Below are positions 25,176 to 34,621 of a stretch of 40,522 nt of DNA, in pieces. This stretch comes from Caulobacteraceae bacterium (GTDB taxonomy: Bacteria > Pseudomonadota > Alphaproteobacteria > Caulobacterales > Caulobacteraceae), in contig JAIERG010000182.1 of assembly GCA_019747095.1 (NCBI GenBank), positions 1-40,522 of the forward strand, in the 5' to 3' direction. Under the pieces are notes generated by a model. That model ran no database searches. It had not been told where the DNA came from and was given only the letters and a program-made list of their open reading frames with translations. The first letter of the stretch is position 1. Each line of letters starts with the position of its first letter. Both the position numbers and the translations under genes were made by a program.

Positions 25176-26810
25176 ATGCGCTTCCTGACCGCTGTTGCTG
25201 TTCTGGCCCTTGCCGTGCCCGCCGCCGCCCAGGACGTGGCCTTCGACCCGGTCCGTCTGTCCCAGCACACACGTATCCTGTCGGCCGATGACTATCAGGG
25301 ACGTGGCATCGCCACTCCGGCCGAAGACCGGGTCATCGGCTACATGTCCGGCGCTATGGCGGCAGCCGGGCTGGAGCCCGGCGGCGAGAACGGAAGCTGG
25401 ACCCAGGCCGTCGCGCTGAACCGGTTCACCGCCTCAAACATCCGGGCTGAGCTGTCAGTCGGTGACTGGAGCCTGCCGTTGACCCAGGGAGAGCACATCG
25501 TGGCCTCGACGCGTCGTCCGGGTCAGGATCGGATTGCTCTCTCCGAGGCACCGCTGGTTTTCGTCGGCTATGGCATCAATGCGCCGGAGCGGGACTGGAA
25601 CGACTTCAAGGGCCAGGACATGACCGGCAAGATCCTGGTCGTCCTGGTCAATGACGCCGACTTCGAGGAGCCGGCGCTCGACACCTTCGGTGGCCGGGCC
25701 ATGACCTACTACGGCCGCTGGACCTACAAGTACGAAGAGGCGGCACGGCAAGGCGCGGCCGGCGTCATCATCGTGCACGAGGACGCGCCCGCCTCGTATG
25801 GCTGGACGACGGTCCGCAACAGCTGGTCGGGCCCCCAGTTCGACATCGTGCGCTCCAACGTCGACGAGCGGATTCCCGTCGAGAGCTGGCTGCAGCGCGA
25901 CGTGGCCGTCGAGCTCTTCCGCCGCGCGGGGCTCGATTTCGACGCGCTGAAGGCGCAGGCCCGCAGTCGCGACTTCCAGCCGGTGACCCTGACGGGGGCC
26001 GCGCTCGACGTCGCCTTTGACGTGGCGTCCGAGCAGATCGTGACGCACAACATCATCGGTCGCCTGCCCGGCACGACGCGACCAGACGAGACCATCCTCT
26101 TCACCGGCCACTGGGACCATATCGGCGTGGGAGCCCCTGATGCCGAGGGTGACGCCATCTTCAATGGGGCGGTCGACAATGCGTCAGGGATAGCAGGTCT
26201 GCTTGAACTGGCGCGCATCGCCGCCGCCGGGCCCCGGCCGGAACGGTCCCTGGTCTTCATCGGCTTCACGGCCGAGGAAAGTGGCCTGCTGGGTTCGGAA
26301 TACTACGCGGCCAACCCCCTCTACCCACTGGAGACCACGGTCGGCGGCTTCAACATGGACTCGGCCAACGTCTATGGCCGCACGCGGCATCTGGGCGTTG
26401 TCGGCTATGGCCAGTCCGCCGACTTCGATGCGCGGCTGGAAGCGGCGGCCTCGGCCCAGGGCCGCACGATCGAGCCAGACCAGATGACCCAGGCGGGCTT
26501 CTACTTCCGGTCCGACCACTTCCCGCTCGCCAAGCGCGGCGTGCCAATGGTCTATGCGGACTCATCCGGTCCCTTCGTGGACGAGCCGATCGCGGCACGA
26601 ACGGCGGCACGCGACGAATACACGGCGCGGCGCTATCATCAGGCCAACGACGAATGGTCCGGCGACTGGGACTATCGCGGCCAGATCCAGGATCTTCAGG
26701 TTTACTGGTCCATCGCCCTCGATCTGGCGAACAGCCACGACTGGCCTGCGTGGTCACCGACGTCGGAGTTCGCTGCAGCGCGGGCGGCCAGCGAAGACGC
26801 CCGCGACTAG
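25176..26810 (+). CDS. Secreted M28 family zinc aminopeptidase (copy 1)
   Basis: A 544-residue exported peptidase. I start at the ATG at 25176, which has GAAGG upstream and gives a clean signal peptide (MRFLTAVAVLALAVPAAAQD); the track's 41 extra residues are non-coding. A PA-type inserted domain spans about 110-270. The M28 catalytic domain has the two-zinc ligands in FTGHWDHIGVG, GAVDNASGI, FTAEESGLLGSEYY, GFNMDSANVYG and RSDHFPLAKRGVPM. Expected role: release of N-terminal residues from peptides in the periplasm or outside the cell. The next gene is a paralogue in the same direction. Confidence 0.93.
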   Translation: MRFLTAVAVLALAVPAAAQDVAFDPVRLSQHTRILSADDYQGRGIATPAEDRVIGYMSGAMAAAGLEPGGENGSWTQAVALNRFTASNIRAELSVGDWSLPLTQGEHIVASTRRPGQDRIALSEAPLVFVGYGINAPERDWNDFKGQDMTGKILVVLVNDADFEEPALDTFGGRAMTYYGRWTYKYEEAARQGAAGVIIVHEDAPASYGWTTVRNSWSGPQFDIVRSNVDERIPVESWLQRDVAVELFRRAGLDFDALKAQARSRDFQPVTLTGAALDVAFDVASEQIVTHNIIGRLPGTTRPDETILFTGHWDHIGVGAPDAEGDAIFNGAVDNASGIAGLLELARIAAAGPRPERSLVFIGFTAEESGLLGSEYYAANPLYPLETTVGGFNMDSANVYGRTRHLGVVGYGQSADFDARLEAAASAQGRTIEPDQMTQAGFYFRSDHFPLAKRGVPMVYADSSGPFVDEPIAARTAARDEYTARRYHQANDEWSGDWDYRGQIQDLQVYWSIALDLANSHDWPAWSPTSEFAAARAASEDARD

Positions 26811-26887
26811 GTCTTTCATGACGAAACCGTAATGCGCGGCGAGGTCGATCCGCATTTAGGGTCATCCGCATAACGGAGGACGACCCC

Positions 26888-28537
26888 TTGACGATGCGTG
26901 GACTGATCGGCGGCGTGGCCGCGCTTGCGATGATGCTGGGCGCGGGGCTTGCCCAGGCGCAGGACTTTTCCGCTGAGCGGTTGTCAGACGGAATCCGCCA
27001 GATCTCTACCGACGAGTTCCTGGGACGCTATCCCGGAACGGAAGGGGAGCGCCTGACGCTCGCCTGGCTGCAGGCCCAGTATGAGGCGATGGGCGTCCAA
27101 CCCGGTGGCCCCGACGGTCAGTGGCTGCAGGCGGTAGAACTGAGCCGCTACACCCCGGTCGCGGGTTCCGCCTCGGCCAGTTGGACCGGGCCCGACGGGA
27201 CAGTCCGTCCTCTAAATGTCGGGACGGACATCATTCTCCGCTCGGCAACGAACGACGGCCGCGCTGCCGTGCAGAACGCCGGCCTCGTCTTCGCCGGCTA
27301 TGGCATCCATGCGCCAGAGCGGAACTGGGACGACTACGGCGACATCGACGTCCGTGGAAAGGTCGTCATCGTCATGTCGGGTGAGCCGACCGCGCCGGAG
27401 GTCACCGAACGGTTCAACGGGGCCTACGCCACCAACTACCAGTCCGGTGCCTACAAGGCCGATGAAGCTTTCCGCCGGGGGGCCGTTGGGATCATCACGC
27501 TGTTCATGGCTCCAGCGACGGATGCCAACTGGCTCCGCGCCGCCCAGTTCAACAGCCGTGAGCGCACCCTGACGCCGGGTGCCGCGGACCTGGAGTTCTC
27601 GGGCGCCATCAACCACGATACGGCGCAGATGTGGGCGGCGGCGGCAGGCCTCAGTCCCGCTGACATGGCCGATTTCGCCACCGGGAACTTCCGGGCCAAG
27701 GCGCTGGAAGGCGTTACCCTGTCGGTAAATGCAGAGGAAACCATCTCGACTCTGACAACGCATAATCTGCTCGCGAAGATCGAAGGGACCGAGCGACCTG
27801 ACGAGGTCATCATCTATTCAGCCCACTGGGACCACGTTGGTGTGGGCGCCGACCACGTGAGCCCGGTCTCGACGACCGAAGACAACATCTACAACGGGGC
27901 CTGGGATAACGCGTCCGGCACCGTGGCCATCGTCGAGATGGCGCGCCAGCTGGCCGCTGCACCGCGTGCCGAACGCACGTTTGTGTTCGCCCACATGGCG
28001 GCCGAGGAGATGGGGCTCCTCGGTGCCTACGCCTACACCGCCGATCCGGTCTATCCGCTCGCCACCACGGTCGCGGACATCAACATCGACATGCTTCCGC
28101 TGTCGCCGCCCACGCGCGATGTCGCCATCTTCGGCAAGGGCCAGAACGAACTGGAGGACCGGCTGCAGGTGCTGGCCGAAGCCGAAGGCCGCTACGTCGG
28201 TGACGACGGCATGCCGGAGCAGGGATTCTATTACCGGTCCGACCATTTCCCATTTGCGCGGGCCGGCGTGCCGGCGCTCATGACCTGGCACGGCTGGGAC
28301 TGGGACGAGGGCGGCCGCGAGGCAGGCGAGGCCGCATGGCGCGCCAAGTTCGGGGCCGACTACCACCGCCCGTCCGACGAGTGGTCCGCGGACCTTGATT
28401 TCCGTTCGGCGGTTGAAAACCTGACGCTGCTCTATCGCTTGGGTCTCGACCTGGCCAACAGCGAGGACTGGCCGGGCTGGAAGCCGACGTCGGAGTTCGG
28501 CAGTGTCCGCGCACGGACGGCTGCTGAACGGCAGTAG
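26888..28537 (+). CDS. Secreted M28 family zinc aminopeptidase (copy 2)
   Basis: A 549-residue paralogue of the preceding gene. The track's start is a TTG 7 bp after a strong GGAGGA site; the ATG two codons on (26894, MRGLIGGVAALAMMLGAGLA) is 13 bp from it, so the TTG is plausible. Either gives a signal peptide with cleavage near AQAQ. The zinc ligands are in SAHWDHVGVG, GAWDNASGT, HMAAEEMGLLGAYAY, DINIDMLPLS and RSDHFPFARAGVPA. It differs from copy 1 by an insertion after the first zinc histidine (ADHVSPVSTTEDN) and at the C-terminal substrate region (GWDWDEGGREAGEA), which suggests different specificity. 77 bp separate the two genes. Confidence 0.92.
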   Translation: MTMRGLIGGVAALAMMLGAGLAQAQDFSAERLSDGIRQISTDEFLGRYPGTEGERLTLAWLQAQYEAMGVQPGGPDGQWLQAVELSRYTPVAGSASASWTGPDGTVRPLNVGTDIILRSATNDGRAAVQNAGLVFAGYGIHAPERNWDDYGDIDVRGKVVIVMSGEPTAPEVTERFNGAYATNYQSGAYKADEAFRRGAVGIITLFMAPATDANWLRAAQFNSRERTLTPGAADLEFSGAINHDTAQMWAAAAGLSPADMADFATGNFRAKALEGVTLSVNAEETISTLTTHNLLAKIEGTERPDEVIIYSAHWDHVGVGADHVSPVSTTEDNIYNGAWDNASGTVAIVEMARQLAAAPRAERTFVFAHMAAEEMGLLGAYAYTADPVYPLATTVADINIDMLPLSPPTRDVAIFGKGQNELEDRLQVLAEAEGRYVGDDGMPEQGFYYRSDHFPFARAGVPALMTWHGWDWDEGGREAGEAAWRAKFGADYHRPSDEWSADLDFRSAVENLTLLYRLGLDLANSEDWPGWKPTSEFGSVRARTAAERQ

Positions 28538-28598
28538 CCGAAAAGCTTGGCGACCGCGGGGGCGTGCACGCCGGTTTCCCGTCGTCGGATATCTGCGC

Positions 28599-29453
28599 TC
28601 AATCTTCGTTTTTCTGGGCGCGATGATCGACCGGGCAGACTCGTCGTGACCCTGTCTGGCGGAATGGGGCAAGGCGCAGCTTGGACTCATGGTCTGGCGC
28701 GCCCGGGGATCCATCCGGCTTGAGCCCGCGGTAGTACAGCTTCTGCCACTGGTCGGCCGGGGCAGTCGGCTTGGTGCGTCTGACCCACTCCTGGAAGGCA
28801 TTGCGCGAGGCGCTCCAGCCCTCATAGGTCTCCAGAAGCTCCGGCTGGTCTTCGAGTGGGCGCAGCTCAGGCTTCAGCCCGTCAACCACGCCGCGTGGCG
28901 TTGGGAAGAAAAAGCAGAAGGGCTCGTTCTCCTCGAACCGCACCCAGACATCGGGCCGGGTGAAACGCCAGTTCATCGTGAAGGTATAGGGCGACCAGTC
29001 GCTTTCGATCAGGCCGCTCATCGGGGCGATACCGTCCTTCATGGCGTTGGGCGGTCCCTGTACCCACAGGTTCCAGCCCTCGGACGTCCGCATGATGCCG
29101 TCTATGTGGAACGTCAGTGTGCCGCTGCCGAAAAGTGAATGCGCCGCCTTCTTGGGGTCCGCGCCCTTGTCCAGGACGATCTCGACGGACCTTGGATCCA
29201 CCCCTCCGTGCCATCGAGCCGAGAAGCCGAAGGGATTGAGCACCACCCAGCCGTGCGCGTTGGCGACTGCCAAGGGCAGGCAGCGATAGGCGAAGCTCTC
29301 GGGCGTCTGGGTCATCCAGTCGCGTCTGGCCGAGGCTGGCTCGATGCGCGGTGTCCAGCCCCGGCGGACGTAGCAGGTCAGTTCAGTGTCAGGCGCGCGA
29401 GACGCCGTGATGCGTGGGCGAGCCGGGGCTGATCCTTTGAGCTTTTTCCTCAT
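28599..29453 (-). CDS. DUF6065 family protein
   Basis: A 284-residue cytoplasmic protein; no signal peptide or membrane segment. The N-terminus is basic (MRKKLKGSAPARPR) and followed by ELTCYVRRGWTPRIEPASAR, YRCLPLAVANAHGWVVLNPF, then MNWRFTRPDVWVRFEENEPF and FPTPRGVVDGLKPELRPL. This tryptophan-rich pattern fits DUF6065, a family with no known function that often lies near sugar or cupin-type genes. The call is by recall. The ATG at 29453 is preferred over the track's upstream GTG. It is 22 bp downstream of ychF on the same strand and may be co-transcribed with it. Confidence 0.8.
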   Translation of the reverse strand: MRKKLKGSAPARPRITASRAPDTELTCYVRRGWTPRIEPASARRDWMTQTPESFAYRCLPLAVANAHGWVVLNPFGFSARWHGGVDPRSVEIVLDKGADPKKAAHSLFGSGTLTFHIDGIMRTSEGWNLWVQGPPNAMKDGIAPMSGLIESDWSPYTFTMNWRFTRPDVWVRFEENEPFCFFFPTPRGVVDGLKPELRPLEDQPELLETYEGWSASRNAFQEWVRRTKPTAPADQWQKLYYRGLKPDGSPGAPDHESKLRLAPFRQTGSRRVCPVDHRAQKNED

Positions 29454-29475
29454 GGCCACCCCCGTGTCGAGACTC

Positions 29476-30576
29476 TCAGCTGAACAGGAAGTTCATCACG
29501 TCGCCATCCTTGACGACATAGCTCTTGCCCTCGGCGCGCAGCTTGCCGGCCTCGCGCGCCTTGGCCTCACCGCGATAGGACACGTAATCGTCGAACGCGA
29601 TGGTCTCGGCTCGGATGAAGCCCTTCTCGAAGTCCGAGTGGATCACGCCCGCGGCCTGGGGCGCCGTGGCCCCGATCGGGATGGTCCAAGCCCGGGCCTC
29701 CTTTGGCCCCGCCGTGAAGTAGGACTGCAGGCCCAGCAGGGCATAGGCCTCGCGGATCAGGCGGTTGAGGCCGGGCTCGGCCAGCCCCATGCTCTCTAGG
29801 AACTCCATCTGCTCGGCCTCGTCCAGCACGGCGAGTTCCGAATCGATCTTGGCCGAGATGACCACAGTGTTGGCCCCGTCCGCCTTGGCACGTTCGGCCA
29901 CGCGGTCCGAGAGTTCATTGCCCTTGTCGGCCGAGGCCTCGTCGACGTTGGCGACATAGAGGGCGGGTAGCGCCGTCAGCAGCTGCAGCATGTCCCAGGC
30001 CTTTCGGTCCTCCTTGGACACTTCGGGCACGGCCGTGCGCGCGGGTTTGCCGGCGTTCAGCTTGGACAGGGCCAGGTCGACCAGCTTCAAGCTCAGCTGG
30101 CTCTCCTTGTCGCCGCCCTTGGCGCGCTTCTCCATCTGCACCCGGCGCCGTTCCAGGCTCTCGAGATCGGCGAGCATCAGCTCGGTCTCGATGATCTCCA
30201 GGTCCGAGATCGGATCGATGCGGTTCTCGACGTGGGTGATGTCGTCGTCGACGAAGCACCGCGCCACGAAGGCGATGGCATCGCAATCGCGGATATTGGC
30301 CAGGAACTGGTTACCCAGCCCCTCGCCCTTGGACGCGCCCCGCACCAGGCCGGCGATGTCGACGAAGGTGATCCGCGACGGGATGATCTCCTTTGACCCT
30401 GCGATCTCGGCCAAAACCTTCAGGCGCGGCTCGGGCACGGCGACGTCGCCGGTGTTCGGCTCGATGGTGCAGAACGGATAGTTGGCGGCCTGGGCCGCCG
30501 CCGTCTTGGTCAGGGCGTTGAACAGGGTGGACTTGCCGACGTTGGGCAGGCCGACGATCGCGACTTTCAGGGCCAT
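29476..30576 (-). CDS. ychF: Redox-regulated ATPase YchF
   Basis: YchF is an Obg-related P-loop NTPase that prefers ATP, binds the ribosome and takes part in stress responses. The 366 residues show G1 as GLPNVGKS (9-16), the G3 region as DIAGLVRGASKGEGLGNQFL, and the altered G4 as YVANVDEA (NVDE), the form linked with ATP preference. The C-terminal TGS domain ends in GKSYVVKDGDVMNFLFS, as in most family members. Full length. Confidence 0.97.
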   Translation of the reverse strand: MALKVAIVGLPNVGKSTLFNALTKTAAAQAANYPFCTIEPNTGDVAVPEPRLKVLAEIAGSKEIIPSRITFVDIAGLVRGASKGEGLGNQFLANIRDCDAIAFVARCFVDDDITHVENRIDPISDLEIIETELMLADLESLERRRVQMEKRAKGGDKESQLSLKLVDLALSKLNAGKPARTAVPEVSKEDRKAWDMLQLLTALPALYVANVDEASADKGNELSDRVAERAKADGANTVVISAKIDSELAVLDEAEQMEFLESMGLAEPGLNRLIREAYALLGLQSYFTAGPKEARAWTIPIGATAPQAAGVIHSDFEKGFIRAETIAFDDYVSYRGEAKAREAGKLRAEGKSYVVKDGDVMNFLFS

Positions 30577-30657
30577 GGGTCTCGGGCGCTTTCAGGGAAG
30601 GGCGAGCCTTTAGCGGGTTCGATCCCGTTTGTCAGGCTCGCCGATCGGAAGGGCTCG

Positions 30658-31143
30658 TCAATGGCCGCTGTGGTCGTCCTCCGCGGCGGGCGGCTGACCG
30701 ACCTCGGCCAACACCTCCATCGGGGCGGCGCTCGAGAAGGTCAGCGTCAGGGGCAGCGTCTGGCCCGCGAGCAATGGTTCACGCACGCCCATCAGCATGA
30801 TGTGATTGCCGCCCGGCTTGAGCTGCACCGCCTCGGCCGCCGGGAGCGGCAGGCCGGCTTCCAGCTCGCGCATCATCATCATGTTGGATTCCATGCGGGT
30901 TTCATGGATCTGCCCCATCGCCGCGACCGGGCTTTCGACAGAAACGAGGGTGTCGTTGGTCGCCGCCGTCAGTGTCATGTAGCAACCGGTGACCTGACGC
31001 CCGTTGGGCGTCGGGCGACACAGGACATCGGTCACAGTGACAGCGGCCGCCGTGGTCTCGCCGGTCGTCGCCTTCTCTTCGCCTGCCGAGCAGGCCGCGA
31101 GCAGTGCCCCCGCCGAGACGATCAGGGTAATCGAACGGATCAT
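30658..31143 (-). CDS. PCuAC-type periplasmic copper chaperone (lipoprotein)
   Basis: A 161-residue lipoprotein of the PCu(A)C family, which delivers Cu(I) to cuproenzymes such as cytochrome oxidase. The start at 31143 gives MIRSITLIVSAGALLAACSA with a lipobox (LAAC, C18). The track's 391-residue frame is an unrelated extension. The copper ligands fit the H-x10-M / H-x-M pattern: H80 followed by the Met-rich block RMESNMMMMRE, and NHIMLMG (H114, M116, M118). The C-terminus DDHSGH could add metal binding. Two other cysteines (C42, C54) are unusual for the family and may pair. It lies 11 bp downstream of the PepSY gene in one operon. Confidence 0.9.
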   Translation of the reverse strand: MIRSITLIVSAGALLAACSAGEEKATTGETTAAAVTVTDVLCRPTPNGRQVTGCYMTLTAATNDTLVSVESPVAAMGQIHETRMESNMMMMRELEAGLPLPAAEAVQLKPGGNHIMLMGVREPLLAGQTLPLTLTFSSAAPMEVLAEVGQPPAAEDDHSGH

Positions 31144-31154
31144 GGTCGGTCCTT

Positions 31155-32489
31155 TCAGGTGGCCGCCGGACGGCGCAGACGGGAGATCGCCCAATCCGCC
31201 GCTACAGCGAGGATCAGGCTCAGTCCGGTGAGGGGATAGAGGATGGCGAGCGGCAAGACGATGGCGGTCAGCGCGACCTTCGCGCGCGGGCCAGGCGGAG
31301 CGACCGGCGCGGCCAGCCGCCCCTTGGGCCGTCGCTTCCACCACATGGCCAGGGCCGAGATCGCCAGCACCCACACGGCGATGCAGGCGGCCAGCATGAT
31401 CCAGCGGTTGATCTGGCCGTACTGCGTGCCCTGATGGACCGCGATACCCCATTCGAAGGCCCGGGCGCCCGTGCCGAAATCGGCGGCGGTAATGTCGCGG
31501 AGCACGTCGCCTCCGCGATCGAAGTAGATGACCCGCGCGTCCTCGGATCGGACGTTCTGATAGGCCACGGTCACCGCCCGGTCCTCGGATGCTGGCAAGG
31601 TCACCAGGTAGGGCCGGGACATTCCTGCGTCTTCGGCCGAGGCCAAAATGCGATCCACGTCGATGGGCGCGGGCATGGCCGTCAGGCCTGCGTGCTCCAG
31701 CGTCCAGCCCGCGCCTTGCGGCGCGTCGCCATGCTCGGCGTGGACCCATTCGGACGCGGCCGGCGCGGCGGGTCGCCCGAACCCCGCCTCGCGTACCGCC
31801 CCCATGACCTCGTCGCCCCAGATCGCCGACCATGGCATGCCGGTCGCGGCCAGGAAGAAGATCACGGCCCCGGCATAGAGACCCGTAACCGCATGGACGT
31901 CGCGCCAGAGGGGCCGTCCCGCCTTGGCCTTAACCGTGATGACGCCCGCGTCCCGCTTTCTCGGCCACCACAGGAAGACGCCCGTGGCCACCAGCACCAT
32001 CGACCATCCGGCGACCAGCTCGACCAGGATGTTCAGCCCCGGCCCGAACAGGACCAGCGAATGGAGTTCCTTGACCGTCTGGGTCACCCCTTCCGCCGGA
32101 GCAGTCCCCGTGACCCGCGCGTTGGACGGATCGACGAAGACCGCGCGTCGCGTGCCGTCTTCCGCCTCGACGGTCACCTTCACCGCCCGGTCCTCGCGGT
32201 CGGGCACGAGGATCGTCGCCAGCCGACCCGGCACGGTTGCGATGGCGGCTTCAGCCCAGGCCGCAGGCACGGTCTGGCCGCTGGACGGCGCGATGGCGGC
32301 CACGCCCCGCGTCTGCCAGTCGTCGATCTCCGGCTTGAACAGATAGATCGCGCCCGTCAGCGCCATGAGCATCAGGAAGGGCAGGGAAATCAGCCCCGCG
32401 AAGAAATGCATCCGCCAGACCGTGCGATAGGCCCCGGAAAGAATACCGGGAGCGGCCGAAGCCGCTCCCTTTTCGGATGATCCACTCAT
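31155..32489 (-). CDS. PepSY-associated transmembrane (PepSY_TM) protein
   Basis: A 444-residue inner-membrane protein of the PepSY-TM family often found next to TonB receptors. Four to five membrane helices are seen: MHFFAGLISLPFLMLMALTG (about 27-50), ELVAGWSMVLVATGVFLWWP, AVTGLYAGAVIFFLAATGMP, INRWIMLAACIAVWVLAISA and a last hydrophobic stretch near the C-terminus. Periplasmic PepSY domains lie between them. Histidines at helix ends (WRMHFF, KELHSLVL, DVHAVTG, IAVHQGTQ) resemble the haem-type histidines of this family, some members of which act as metal or siderophore reductases. It overlaps the receptor gene by 4 bp, so the two are translationally coupled. Confidence 0.9.
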   Translation of the reverse strand: MSGSSEKGAASAAPGILSGAYRTVWRMHFFAGLISLPFLMLMALTGAIYLFKPEIDDWQTRGVAAIAPSSGQTVPAAWAEAAIATVPGRLATILVPDREDRAVKVTVEAEDGTRRAVFVDPSNARVTGTAPAEGVTQTVKELHSLVLFGPGLNILVELVAGWSMVLVATGVFLWWPRKRDAGVITVKAKAGRPLWRDVHAVTGLYAGAVIFFLAATGMPWSAIWGDEVMGAVREAGFGRPAAPAASEWVHAEHGDAPQGAGWTLEHAGLTAMPAPIDVDRILASAEDAGMSRPYLVTLPASEDRAVTVAYQNVRSEDARVIYFDRGGDVLRDITAADFGTGARAFEWGIAVHQGTQYGQINRWIMLAACIAVWVLAISALAMWWKRRPKGRLAAPVAPPGPRAKVALTAIVLPLAILYPLTGLSLILAVAADWAISRLRRPAAT

Positions 32490-34549
32490 AGGGCGAACCT
32501 CAATCCCACGAAGGCCGACACGCCCTCGCCCGGCCAGAACACGGCGGTGGAGGCCACCCTGGCATCGGTCACCGCGTTGAAGTTGGACACATATCGCTCA
32601 TCGGTCAGGTTCCTGGCGTCGACGAACAGGCTGGTGCGGTCGTCGATGGTGATGCCCGCGCCCAGATTGAACACCGTATAGCCAGGCGCCTTCAGGGTGT
32701 TGGCATAATCGACCCAGGTGTCCGCCGCCGTCTCCAGCGACGGGGCCACGAACCAGCCGGACGGATGATCGTAGCGCAGCTCGGCCCGATACAGCTGCGG
32801 TGGCACCAGCGGCAGGTCGTTGTCGCCATAGACGCGGTCGCCCTCGAAGAAGAAGTCCGACAGGGCATAGGTCTGACGCAGACGCCACCCGGGCGCGAAC
32901 CGCCAGTCCAGTCCAGCCTCGACGCCCTGGTGGACCGTCGGTCCGGCGTTGAACGTCGCTGCGGGAATGCCCAGCGCCGGATTGACGATGAAGGTCAGCA
33001 GCTCGTTCTCCAGCTCGGCGCGGTAGACCGCGACGTCCCACGAGAACCGGGCATTGCGGCCCCGTACGCCGGCCTCCCAGGTCCAGGCCTCCTGGGCCTC
33101 GATGGGCTGAAAGCCGGTCGCGACCGGCGAGAGCGATCCAAAGTTCGGCGGCTCCACGGAGCGGGTGACGTTCGCATAGACCTGGGCTCCCGATGCGCCT
33201 TCCCACAGGACACCGATGCGCGGCGCGAACCAGTCGTAGTCCTTCCCCAGCGTCTGGTTGAACGTTCCCGCAACGCCCGGCAGGGCGAAGCGCTGGAAGT
33301 CGCGCTCGGCGCGGCCCCAGGCACCACCCGCGACCAGCGCCACCTCGTCGGTCACGAACAGGCGACCCTCGGCGAAGATATCAATGGCCTGGGCGTTCTG
33401 GCGCGCCTTGGCCGTCTGGGCTCCGGACGAGCCGCGCACGTTCACGAACTGCAGCGCGTCGAGATCGCCCGACCGGAACCAGATCCCGCCGAACGCATCG
33501 GCGCGCAGGCCGAACAGCGTGCCTTCCCAGTCCAGCCGCCCGAAGGCGCCGTAGTTGCGGCTCTGCTGGTCGATCACCTGGAAGATCGGGTGGTGCAGGT
33601 CCTTCCAGGTCCCATAGACCGCGCCCTCGAACAGCAACTCGGGCGACAGCCGCCAGCGTGTGGACAGCGTCGTGCGCACCGACGCGTAGTCGCGCTGGTA
33701 GTCGTTGGCGACGTTGGCAGCGGCCGCCATGACCGGTGTGTTCAACGCTTGCGTCAGCGTCAGGGATCCCGGGATCTGTTGATGGATGTAGGCCCCCTGG
33801 ACGATCAGGCGGGCCTCGCGGTCCTCGCCGAAGCTGCGGCCGATGTTGGCGGTGATGTACTGCTGCTGACCGTCGGAGTTCTGGCGCCAACCCTCGGCGG
33901 TGACCCCGGTCACGCCGATGAAGGCGTCCCAGTCCCCGCGCACGCCTGACGCCTCAGCGTGCAGACGGCCGGTTTCCCACGATCCGAAGTCGGCGCGCAG
34001 GCTGGCGGTCTCGCCTGCCGTCCGGCCATTGGGAGTGACCAGATTGACCGCCCCGCCGAGCAGGGACCCGCCGAAGCGCAGGGCATTGCCGCCCTTGTAG
34101 ACCTCGGTGAAGCGCGCCAGCAGGGGATCGACCATTTGCACGTCGCCGAAGCCGTCGGCCTCGTTGAACGGAATGCCGTCCTGCGACACGAACAGGCCGC
34201 GCAGGTGATTGGCGTTGCCAATGCCCGAGCCCCGGATCGCGATCCGGACGTCGCCGCCCCACTTCTTCTGGGCATAGACGCCCGGCACGTCACGCAGCAC
34301 GTCGGCGATGTTGGGGGCGTACCGGTTCTCCAGGCTTTCGGCCGAGACGACGGCGACCGAGCCCGGTGTGCGCGACAGGCGTCGGCGCGCTTCTGCCACA
34401 ACGGGCGGGTCTTCGGGATTGCGGGCTCCGGTGACGATGACCTCGCCGAGATCGACGCCAGTTCCATTCGGGGCATCCTGGGCGAAGGCGGGGGCGCTCG
34501 CGGCGGCGAGCAGCAGCGCCAGCGGCGCTGCGGACAGTTTGAGAGACAT
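32486..34549 (-). CDS. TonB-dependent outer-membrane receptor, probably for copper
   Basis: A 687-residue outer-membrane transporter. The ATG at 34549 gives a signal peptide (MSLKLSAAPLALLLAAASAP, cleavage after AFAQ) and AGGAAG upstream. GEVIVTGARN is a TonB-box-like segment. The plug domain follows (NIADVLRDVPGVYAQKKWGG, RIAIRGSGIGNANHLRGLFV, EVYKGGNALRFGGSLLGGAV). The rest is a 22-stranded barrel ending in GVSAFVGLRFAL. The plug resembles FecA-like receptors. The copper assignment comes from the neighbours: PepSY_TM, PCuAC and DUF2946 genes in the same direction. Iron or a metallophore is the alternative. Confidence 0.9.
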   Translation of the reverse strand: MSLKLSAAPLALLLAAASAPAFAQDAPNGTGVDLGEVIVTGARNPEDPPVVAEARRRLSRTPGSVAVVSAESLENRYAPNIADVLRDVPGVYAQKKWGGDVRIAIRGSGIGNANHLRGLFVSQDGIPFNEADGFGDVQMVDPLLARFTEVYKGGNALRFGGSLLGGAVNLVTPNGRTAGETASLRADFGSWETGRLHAEASGVRGDWDAFIGVTGVTAEGWRQNSDGQQQYITANIGRSFGEDREARLIVQGAYIHQQIPGSLTLTQALNTPVMAAAANVANDYQRDYASVRTTLSTRWRLSPELLFEGAVYGTWKDLHHPIFQVIDQQSRNYGAFGRLDWEGTLFGLRADAFGGIWFRSGDLDALQFVNVRGSSGAQTAKARQNAQAIDIFAEGRLFVTDEVALVAGGAWGRAERDFQRFALPGVAGTFNQTLGKDYDWFAPRIGVLWEGASGAQVYANVTRSVEPPNFGSLSPVATGFQPIEAQEAWTWEAGVRGRNARFSWDVAVYRAELENELLTFIVNPALGIPAATFNAGPTVHQGVEAGLDWRFAPGWRLRQTYALSDFFFEGDRVYGDNDLPLVPPQLYRAELRYDHPSGWFVAPSLETAADTWVDYANTLKAPGYTVFNLGAGITIDDRTSLFVDARNLTDERYVSNFNAVTDARVASTAVFWPGEGVSAFVGLRFAL

Positions 34550-34621
34550 GGGTCTTCCTGAATCAGGGACGGTCAAGCGCGCGGCCGGGATCGGCGCGCG
34601 CGGGGGATCGGTCGGTCTGGT

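Noticed and set aside
31144-31833. N-terminal part of the 391-aa frame preceding the PCuAC protein
   Set aside because: It overlaps the PepSY gene out of frame; the lipoprotein signal peptide starts at 31143.
32765-33949. 394-aa plus-strand ORF opposite the TonB receptor
   Set aside because: Antisense frame of an identified receptor, with no recognisable motif.
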